From: Culex pipiens pallens
Lineage: Eukaryota; Arthropoda; Insecta; Diptera; Culicidae
Length of the DNA: 64,000 bases
Reading direction: 5' to 3'
Assembly: GCF_016801865.2 (NCBI RefSeq)
Contig: NC_068938.1
Coordinates: forward strand, 198,999,077 to 199,063,076
Every line of letters begins with the position of its first letter. Positions within the stretch are counted from its first letter, which is position 1. Shown here in pieces: positions 57,001 through 64,000 of the stretch. A program made the position numbers and the translations under genes. The notes beneath the pieces are model-generated. The model worked only from the letters and a program-made list of their open reading frames with translations. It was not told the DNA's origin and made no database searches.

Positions 57001-60000
57001 TTTTTTCCTCAAAAGTTGTTCTATGAGCTGTAAATTCAATTTTAAGTTTGCATTCCTATGTAACCGAACAGCGAAAATCTGAATCGTCATTCTTCGATGC
57101 TTTGCGCCATCTGTCGGAATTTTTGAGCTTTTGATCGCGAATAGTCAAACTAAAAAGTGACCAACTGTCACTTTTTACACGGCGCTCACGCACACTATCA
57201 AAACAAACTTTTGATAGGGGTGTCAAACTGAAAAGTGACCCCGTTCGTTTGACAACAGTTGGTGTCAAACCATCGGGGTTTGAGTGTCCTTTTGATCGGT
57301 GCATCGAATTCAGTTTAAAATGCAATATGAATCGATTATTTTATCAACAAAATTAGTTTTAACGAATTTCATTATAAAAATGTGTATGTCTTGTGTTGAA
57401 TGCTTATCAACTTCGTTAACTAAATATTAAAATTGATTTTTTTTTTCTTACAAACTGACGTAGAAATACAATTTGAACACCTTAAATTTAATTTTAACAG
57501 AAAAACGTAACTTAATCCACCCTAGGGCGGTTGGTGCCTTCCTCACATTTAAAGGGTGCTATCCAAAATAGATACAAAAGGGCGATGTTTTTCAGTGTTT
57601 TATCAATTTGACTCATTATTCATACCACTAGATTGGATAGTCTTCATATTGCAGGGCACTTATATGCTTACACCTTATGATAGGGTAGCCAGATGATTAC
57701 CTATCCAACGATATGTCGCATGAAAGATCCGGACAACGTTTTCATCAACATATCTGAGATCCGGCCTCCAAAAAGTGCATAAATGACACTTAAATGCTTA
57801 TAACTTTTGATAGGGTTGTCAGATCTTCAATGTCTTGGGCGCGTTGGAAAGGTCTTATGATTACCTATCTAACGATAGGTTGCATGAGAGATCCGGACAA
57901 CGGTTTCATCAAAATATCTGAGATCCGGCCTCCAAAAAGACGCGTTGGAAAGGTCTTTCAAATACCTTTCTGAAAATGTATAACATGACAGGTTTTCTTA
58001 CAAAAACCACCCTTTTTACAATCTTCCGAACTTTAGTCAAAATTGTTTTTTTTAACATAACTTTTGAAGTACTTAACAAAACTGCATAATTTTTAATAGC
58101 GACTTATGGGACTCCAAGACAGATCGAATGACGCCAAAACGGACAAAATCGGTTCAGCCAATGTCGAGATAATCGAGTGACAATTTTTTGATCAACATCC
58201 CACCACACACACAGACATTTGCTCAGAATTTGATTCTGAGTCGATAGGTTTACATGAAGGTGGGTCTAGGAGGTCTAATTGAGAAGTTCATTTTTCGAGT
58301 CATTTTATAGCCTTTCCTCAGTAAGGTGAGGAAGGCAAAAATATGACTATCGAATTCACCCCGGAATTCAAAATAAGAATGTTCAATGCCACTATTTTTT
58401 AAAGCACTATTGAAAAAACTGTTTTCAAAGATAGTGCATGGACCTTGTGTGGCCTACCTCAGTTCATGTACAAAATATTCCAAAAATAAATTGAAATCCT
58501 ATCAATGTCACCCCGGTTTACGGTATATTGTAATTTTGAGACAATATTTATCATTATTTTTGTTCAAAAAGCTTACGATTCAAAACCACCATGTGCCTCC
58601 ATCAAACTAGTTTGGTAGATCCTAGGGGTCGGACATCTCGGTCAATAGGTTAACAATAGTTTGTTAACCTATTTATATTTCGTCAATAGTTTAACGTGAC
58701 CTTACCTTGTATTTTGCAACCTTGATCTAAAAAAAAACGCTGTCAAATTAAAATGTCAACATAAACGTAAACACACACACACTCTGTCACAAAAATTATC
58801 AACTGGACGGTGCCATCAAGTTTCAAGGCGGTGGCCACATCAACCATTCGATCTTCCGCAAGAACTTCAAGAAATAGATGGAGGCCGCCGCCGTGGCCGT
58901 CAAGAGTTTGGAGCTACAAGAAGACGACATCGCTTTGGTTATGGCCTGCCCGGACCAGAACCCGCTGGAGGCAACTACGGGTTTGGTTCCACTGTTCGGA
59001 ACTGACGTGTAGGGGCATGCGTACTACCTGCTGAGCAAGAACCTGCGTCGCAATTAAGTCAATGCCATTTGGGACGTGGGCAACTGGTAGAGTCGGCAGG
59101 AGTTCCAGAAATAATGTTAGGAAGTAAACATTTAATAAAATTATAGCGAAGATTCTGAAGAAAGAAATTTTAAGGCTAATTCGAATTTTAACCTTGTCAA
59201 TCCTGTGCACCGGCCGGGAGACATGACCGTCTGTTCCTGCTAAGACCTCCCTCCTGTCTGAACGTTATCTTGCGTGGCTCCGTGCGGACGGTACTGAAGT
59301 CCATGCGAAAAGGAAACGTTCTACGATCCGCTGAGCCGGTGCATTCAGACCGTAAGCTGCGCGTTTTTTCCGGAATGCCAAGTTCGACCACGTTATGCGT
59401 CTGAGAAACGCCAAAATAATTGATTCAGGGCGATTCGGAGGTTCGGATTGGGGATTCAATTCATTAACAGGTTTAATTGAATGTTTTACCTCCTTTTTTT
59501 CACGCGAGAGGAGAAATTACGGCCATATTCATGGTCAGAAATCTGGAAAAATCCTGCGAACCGAGAAACCCGTTAAATTTTGCCGCAAGCTGCACCGGAG
59601 CTGCTTCTTTTGCTTGCTGCTCTGAAACTTTCTCCCGTTCTAACTCCGTTTTACTCGTTCAAAAGAGCAGATTCTTCGTTCAGGTAAGAGCGAGGGTAAG
59701 AGCTCTCTCTTATAATGGCCGGCTTTGACCGAATTTTCGACTAAGTATTTCTATTTTTCATGAATTTTCGGATTATTAGCAGAGACTAATGGCCTATCTA
59801 CAATCACTTAGCTTAGAAAATTTCACTTAGCTTAGGAATTCGAATCAATGGAAATGAATCTGAGTTTCTACAATGGAAAAGTAATCAAATTAGAAACTGA
59901 CGTTTGGTCTGGAAAATTTCAAAATCTACGGTAAGTTGACGTTTCCATATCATAGGTAAACAAACAACTGCATAGCAACGTATATCAGCCCAGCAAGTTT

Positions 60001-61456
60001 TCTAAGTTGATTGTGGATGACGAACGTAAGTTGCAGACTTTCCTAAGTAACTACTTTACTTAGATGTTCTAAGCTAAGTGATTGTAGATAGGCCATAAGC
60101 GGAAACGGCAAAAAACTTCGGTCGTCAAAATGTTGATTGATCCATCTGTCATCTGTCAAACCAAGGTGTCCAAATGCAGGTCGAAACATTTTTCGTTAAT
60201 ATATTGACGAAATATCAAAAACAACGTCAATATATTGACGAATAGTTAAAACTTTGACTCTGACCAACCCCTAGGGTAGATCAGTATAATTTAATGGAGG
60301 CTCATGGTGGTTTAAATTTAAACAATTTCTTGACTAACCTCTCTAAATTGCCATTTCTGCAGATACCCCCATCGTCTTCCCGGAGGATGACGACTACTTC
60401 CGATCCTCGCTAACGGGCCGCTTCGCGCTCGAGTTGGACGATCTGGAGTACGAGCTGGACAACGAGGGCGACACGCTCGTGCCGCAGATCCTGTTCCCCC
60501 GGGACGAGGAGCAAAACTTCGTTCGGCTACCGGACCAGAACGGCGAGTTCGAGATCGTGTCGCGGATGTTGGTCCACGAGAGTCGCCGCAACGGCAGCAC
60601 CTTCGAGGCGGCCAAGTACGTCAAGTTTAGGTTCTTTGCGCGGTCAAACAACTACCAGCCGGTGGAGTTGCGGTTCGATCAGATTCAGTTCCTGCCGGAT
60701 CATCACGGGTTCAAGATGGCGCTGCCGACGAAGATCTTGATTCACGGCTGGTTGGGGAGTACCGATTCGGAGGTGATTGACCCGTTGGCAAAGGAGTACC
60801 TGGACCAGGGCGATGTCAACGTGATTGCCGTGGACTGGGAGAAGGGTGCCAAGACGTTGCTGTATCCGGTGGCTCGGTATCGGGTGCCGCAGGTCGCCGA
60901 CGTGGTCGCGGCCACGATTGATAAGCTGTTGGAGTTTGGACAGTCGTCGGACCAGATTGGAATGGTTGGACACAGTTTGGGGGCGCACATTGCTGGGTTG
61001 GCGGGGAAGAAGACTCGTCAGAAGATTGGGTACATTGTCGGGTTGGATCCGGCTTCGCCGTTGTTTCGCGTGAAGAAACCTCACGAGAGATTGTCCGCAG
61101 ATGACGCGCAGTACGTGGAGGTCATTCATACCAATGGGAAAGCGCTCGGATTCTTCAAGAACATTGGAACGACTGATTTCTATCCAAATGGAGGAACTTC
61201 GCAGCCGGGATGCGGGTGGAGCTTAAGCTGCAGTCACCAGAGAGCGGTGGACTACTTCAAGGAGTCTCTTAAGGCTAAAGGATACTTTGCGAATCGATGC
61301 GCCGATGTGGACAACTTGCATGCCGAATGCTCGCTGGGAAGGGTAGAACTTGGGGGATTTGAGGCGCGACGGTTGAAGGGCAAACCTGGGGGAGTGTACT
61401 TTGTCCATACGGCGCCGAATAAGCCATTTTTGAGGAGTGGAGGAACGACAAGGTAA
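54005..61456 (+). CDS. Secreted pancreatic-lipase-family enzyme 2 (probable phospholipase A1 type)
   Basis: Exons 54005-54062 and 60363-61456 encode 383 residues. Exon 1 is again 58 nt, a signal peptide (MRKTAKCWIFLALFGLLKA) ending in phase 1 before GTAATT; exon 2 follows TTTCTGCAG and completes Asp20. Key residues: HGW at 147-149, Ser224 in GHSLG, Asp248 in GLDPASP, His311 in SCSHQR. The lid between cysteines is five residues (CGWSLSC). It is clearly paralogous to lipase 1 (shared blocks GDVNV, GHSLGAHIAGLAGK, AQYVEVIHTNGKALG). N-terminal 30 residues of the mature parts differ. Downstream, AATAAA at 61516-61521 is a good polyadenylation signal. Stop TAA at 61454. Secretion and catalysis are expected; substrate is not determinable from sequence alone. 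Confidence 0.82.
54063..57504 (+). other. Lipase 2 intron, proximal; no gene
   Basis: AT-rich, with a patch 55190-55450 that resembles ends of the GCCTTCCTCA family in a very worn state ('gaggcttaaaaatcactcgaaaaatg', 'gatgaaggcatcaaccactg'). 56500-57330 is somewhat GC-richer with no domain-bearing frame. A TATA/initiator pair occurs at 54232-54263. Confidence 0.45.
54232..54263 (+). promoter_or_regulatory. Strong-looking TATA/initiator pair inside lipase 2 intron
   Basis: TATATATA at 54232-54239 is followed by TGTCAGTG with the initiator A at 54263, i.e. TATA at -31 to -24, the canonical spacing. It is in + orientation, 170 bp past the signal-peptide exon. No start codon with a signal sequence follows, so it may be a relic of a duplicated lipase promoter, an alternative start or chance. 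Confidence 0.4.
57505..58338 (-). repeat. Dispersed repeat with GCCTTCCTCA ends, copy C
   Basis: Reverse orientation: it starts CGTAACTTAATCCACC, GGTGCCTTCCTCACATTTAA and ends AAGGTGAGGAAGGC. Two internal GGATCTCAGATAT-type modules are present. It is near-full-length and similar to copy A in the other lipase intron. Confidence 0.7.
58800..59114 (+). pseudogene. Mn-superoxide dismutase (SOD2) fragment, decayed
   Basis: One continuous frame reads QLDGAIKFQGGGHINHSIF, then after a deletion AAAVAVKSLELQEDDIA, CPDQNPLEATTGLVPLFGTD, HAYYL..KN and VNAIWDVGNW, the conserved order of mitochondrial Mn-SOD. Stops interrupt it at 58875 (TAG) and later; the Trp of the 'DVWEHAYY' motif is TAG, removing the metal-ligand context, and roughly the 'NLSPNGGG..' middle is missing. 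A polyadenylation-like ATTTAATAAAATTATA follows near 59130, hinting at a retrocopy captured by the transposon. No introns. It cannot give an enzyme. Confidence 0.85.
59790..60095. mobile_element. TAA-flanked MITE (PIF/Harbinger-type), nested
   Basis: TGGCCTATCTACAATCACTT at the left mirrors AAGTGATTGTAGATAGGCCA at the right, extended to over 28 bp. TAA lies outside both ends (59787-59789, 60096-60098), matching the three-base target of PIF/Harbinger elements. Inside, TTCTAAGT / ACTTAGAT words repeat. 306 bp, non-coding. Confidence 0.75.
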
Positions 61457-62046
61457 AATTGAAGATGATATAAGAATATTTTGCTAGATACGATGTACTA
61501 AATGCTTTTTCTATAAATAAACTTATTTAATGCGACAAATACAAGAAATAATAAATTTGAAGAGAAATTATAAAAACTGATTATCCCTTACAATAACTAT
61601 CAATACAATTATTTCCACTACACGACCCTGCGTCTCCATCATGAAAACAAATCGATGCACTGGAGCATAGAACGTAAATCGCCCCAAAGTATGCAATAAG
61701 TTCCATGTCCAAGGCCAGCACGAAGAACAGCGCCCACTCAGATAATTATGATGCTGATAAAATGTCGTTGAAACATAAAAACAACATAAAATCTCCTTTG
61801 TTCTGCTGTTTGTAAAGACACTTCTTGGCCTCTTTTTTTGGGAGGTGCGTATTGACCCTTAGTCTTGCAGTAGTGAGGAACGATGTCATCATCAAAATAT
61901 TAAACAATTATTATTATTTAGATAAAACTTGTAAAATACCATGTATTGGAAAAAAATAAAACGTAAATCTAAAATTCAAAATCTTCTAAAATAAAATGCA
62001 CTTACTTCTAATACTTCTTCCTCCTTCCTTCCCATCTTCAAACGTT
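61457..62046. other. Convergent 3' interval between lipase 2 and OAT
   Basis: It contains the lipase 2 polyadenylation signal (AATAAA, 61516-61521) and AT-rich sequence with no gene. The OAT stop is at 62047 on the other strand; no clear minus-strand AATAAA was identified. Confidence 0.6.
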
Positions 62047-63315
62047 TCACAGTCCCTTGGCAAACGCCATCACCGTATCCTTAATGATCCGCAAGCAATC
62101 ATCCATCTGCTCCTCGGTGATCGTCAACGGCGGCGCGAACCGAATGATATCCCCATGAGTCGGCTTGGCAATCAGTCCATTCTCCTTCAACCGAAGGCAC
62201 ACTTCCCACGCGTCAAACTTGGAGTTGATCACGATCGCGTTTAGGAGACCTTTTCCTCGAACAACCGACACGACATCCTTGGGCAGCTCGGCCAGAGATT
62301 CACGCAGCTTGCGTCCCATGCGGTCGGCATTTTCGGCGAGCTTCTCGTCGATGAGAACCTGCAGAGCGGCCATGGCCACCTTGCAGCCGAGCGGATTTCC
62401 GCCGTAGGTCGAACCATGCTCACCGGGCTTGATGCACAGCATGACGGGGTCGTTGGCTAGGACGGCTGACACGGGGTAGATTCCACCGGAGAGGGCCTTT
62501 CCCAGGATGAGGATGTCCGGCTTGACGTCTTCGTAGTCAACGGCCAACATGCGACCGGTTCGTGCGAGTCCGGTCTGGACTTCGTCGGCGATGAACAGGA
62601 CATTGTACTTGGTGCACAGCTCGCGGACCTTGGTCAGGTATCCCTCGTCCGGGACGACCACTCCGGCTTCACCCTGGATCGGTTCCACCATGAAGGCGCA
62701 CACGTTCGGATCCTGCAGGGCCTTCTCCAGCGCAGCTGTGTCATTGTACGGAACCAGCTCGAACCCAGGCATGAACGGTCCAAAACCTTCATAACTTGAC
62801 GGATCGTTCGAGGACGAAACCGCCGCCAGCGTACGACCCCAGAAGTTGCCCTCGGCGAACACGATCTTCGCCTTGTTCTCCGGCACCTTCTTCACCTTGT
62901 AGCCCCACTTGCGGGCCAGCTTGCACGCCGTTTCCCCTCCCTCGACTCCGGTGTTCATCGGCAGAACCTTGTCGTACCCGAACAGCTTCGTAATGTACTC
63001 CTCGTACTCGCCCAGCACGTTCGAGTAGAACGCCCGCGAGGTCAGCGCCAGCACCTCAACCTGCTCGGTCATGGCCTTGATGATCTTCGGATGGCAGTGG
63101 CCCTGGTTTACCGCCGAGTACGCACTCAGGAAGTCGTAGTACCGCTTGCCCTCGACGTCCCACACGTACACGCCCTTGGCACGGGCAAGCGCCACCGGCA
63201 ATGGGTGGTAGTTGTGCGCCCCGAACTTGTCCTCCCGGTCGAACACGGCTTGGGAAGCGGCTCCTGGGCGGTCTCCCAGGTCGGCGGTTTTGGTCGCGGT
63301 CACCGTCGAGGACAT
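62047..63315 (-). CDS. Oat: Ornithine aminotransferase
   Basis: 422 residues, single coding exon. It converts L-ornithine and 2-oxoglutarate to glutamate-5-semialdehyde and glutamate (EC 2.6.1.13) with PLP, normally in mitochondria. The whole class III aminotransferase fold is present: GAHNYHPLPVAL at 32-43, SAYSAVNQGHCHP at 64-76, NFWGRT at 157-162 (Phe158 stacks on PLP), VEPIQGEAGV at 210-219, IADEVQTGLAR at 242-252 (Asp244 binds the pyridine N, Gln247), Schiff-base Lys273 in LGKALSGG, GEHGSTYGGNPLGC at 298-311, and Arg392 in IIRFAPPL. The start is ATG 63315, two codons after an acceptor (CTTCCTTCCAG); the frame open upstream to 63336 begins with TTG and crosses the splice site. The N-terminal 24 residues lack the Arg-rich amphipathic leader typical of mitochondrial import, so the leader may be cryptic. 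Confidence 0.95.
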   Translation of the reverse strand: MSSTVTATKTADLGDRPGAASQAVFDREDKFGAHNYHPLPVALARAKGVYVWDVEGKRYYDFLSAYSAVNQGHCHPKIIKAMTEQVEVLALTSRAFYSNVLGEYEEYITKLFGYDKVLPMNTGVEGGETACKLARKWGYKVKKVPENKAKIVFAEGNFWGRTLAAVSSSNDPSSYEGFGPFMPGFELVPYNDTAALEKALQDPNVCAFMVEPIQGEAGVVVPDEGYLTKVRELCTKYNVLFIADEVQTGLARTGRMLAVDYEDVKPDILILGKALSGGIYPVSAVLANDPVMLCIKPGEHGSTYGGNPLGCKVAMAALQVLIDEKLAENADRMGRKLRESLAELPKDVVSVVRGKGLLNAIVINSKFDAWEVCLRLKENGLIAKPTHGDIIRFAPPLTITEEQMDDCLRIIKDTVMAFAKGL

Positions 63316-63320
63316 CTTGG

Positions 63321-63820
63321 CTGGAAGGAAGAACAATCCGTAAATTTAGGTTTCGGTTTGGGATTTGAACAAATTTTGTTGAAACAATTACTTTTTTAAA
63401 TTGTTTTTAGATTGATTTTAGAATTTCTTAATTTATGTTATGTTAAATTATGTTGATTGATTCTAATAAATAATAAATCTGCAAAGATCTGGAAAAAATA
63501 TATTTTTTTAATTGATTAATTAATTGATTAATTTCTTCTTGAAGAAAATGTACGTTATTTTTTCAACAATTCTCTCTGTAAAACGTTGATAGATCCTCAT
63601 GTTATTCTCTCACAAATTTGCAATCATTAAAGCATCATTTTATTTTTAACTCCCAGCCGAGAAAAACAAACCGCTTCCCATGGTCTATTTCTGTACTGTT
63701 TATTCCTGCCCGCCGTCTTTCCTTTCTCATCAGCAAATTTCTAATCGCGAAACCTTACACGTGACGACGCTGCACTTTTATTATCACATAAATACAAATT
63801 CAGTCGAAAGCAAAACTTAC
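63321..63820 (-). other. Probable intron in the OAT 5'UTR
   Basis: On the minus strand GTAAGT (63820 downward) and TTCCTTCCAG (ending 63321) bound 500 bp of AT-rich DNA. The acceptor is convincing; the donor is the best match nearby. No coding signal inside. Confidence 0.5.
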
Positions 63821-63928
63821 TCTATCTAACTGTTTGAAAGTGAACAAAAAACACAATTTGGGATGCTTTCGGAACAGATGTTGGGTAGAAACTAAGTCTC
63901 AGCATAGAGTGGATTGAATATCTTATAA
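63821..63928 (-). promoter_or_regulatory. Probable OAT promoter and 5'UTR exon
   Basis: On the minus strand TTATAAGA (63928-63921) precedes a plausible start near GACTTAGT (about 63893) by roughly 30 bp. The transcript would run as untranslated exon to the donor at 63820. It has no ATG-initiated frame continuing into the OAT exon that I can see. Confidence 0.4.
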
Positions 63929-64000
63929 TTCAATTGAACTTGCCACCACCGACAACCAAGAGCCGGACGGGCTAACCTTTGTTGATAATACATCAATAAA
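63929..64000. other. Upstream of OAT, nothing recognised
   Basis: Short flank at the window edge, moderately GC-rich, without gene or repeat signal. Confidence 0.4.

Larger units (their letters stand above)
58622..60274. mobile_element. Non-autonomous hAT-type transposon carrying captured gene DNA
   Basis: Ends CTAGGGGTCGG and CCAACCCCTAG are inverted (one mismatch), and an exact 8-bp duplication GGTAGATC flanks them (58614-58621, 60275-60282), the hallmark of hAT insertion. Subterminal words GTCAATAGTTTAAC and GACGAATAGTTAAAAC recur. The interior is not transposase: it holds a decayed Mn-SOD coding fragment (58800-59114), a GC-rich block of unknown origin (about 59190-59740) and a nested MITE (59790-60095). 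The right end lies 88 bp before the lipase 2 catalytic exon. Confidence 0.82.

Noticed and set aside
58800..59114. Functional Mn-SOD exon
   Set aside because: Several in-frame stops, a missing middle and location inside a transposon.
63316..63336. N-terminal extension of OAT (frame from TTG)
   Set aside because: It runs through a strong splice acceptor (CTTCCTTCCAG) and lacks an ATG.

Overview
The window looks like nuclear DNA from a culicine mosquito, most likely Culex or a close relative. This is inferred from strongly AT-rich introns and spacers, GC-rich insect-type coding exons, kilobase-scale introns packed with MITEs and tRNA-derived SINEs, and gene content (an insect ELL, insect lipases, insect ornithine aminotransferase). 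There is no bacterial or viral gene organisation.

Layout. (1) 1546-23644, + strand: the RNA polymerase II elongation factor ELL (Drosophila Su(Tpl)). I read ten spliced coding exons that stay in frame to a stop. The first coding exon lies left of the window. Intron 1546-side is 13.2 kb and full of nested DNA transposon relics. (2) 23645-about 42480: almost 19 kb without a recognisable gene. Much of it is strand-asymmetric A/C-rich DNA on the ELL sense strand, so it may be a very long ELL 3'UTR or a separate non-coding transcript, interrupted by AT-rich repeat blocks. (3) 42750-53697 and 54005-61456, + strand: two tandem secreted lipases with identical architecture, a 58-nt signal-peptide exon in phase 1 and one long catalytic exon beginning with Asp. 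Their introns (9.8 and 6.3 kb) are made almost entirely of transposons. (4) 62047-63315, - strand: ornithine aminotransferase, convergent with lipase 2.

The lipases are extracellular enzymes with complete Ser-Asp-His triads and very short lids of phospholipase A1 type. OAT is a PLP enzyme of mitochondrial ornithine/proline metabolism. ELL acts in the nucleus. I see no functional link between the three loci.

Most unusual items: (a) a seven-base motif, CTAGTAC/GTACTAG, found 31 times between 18695 and 36101 and nowhere else in the window by eye; (b) an intact ORF1-only retroelement (48640-50345) with 14-bp target-site duplication and A tail, whose protein starts with a WW domain and ends in three zinc knuckles, like a 'half-LINE'; (c) a hAT-type non-autonomous transposon (58622-60274, perfect 8-bp duplication) carrying a decayed Mn-superoxide dismutase fragment plus other cargo; (d) a 4.4-kb foldback structure (about 48147-52513) into which at least four younger elements, including (b), inserted. 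Motif counts and coordinates were read by eye without tools.
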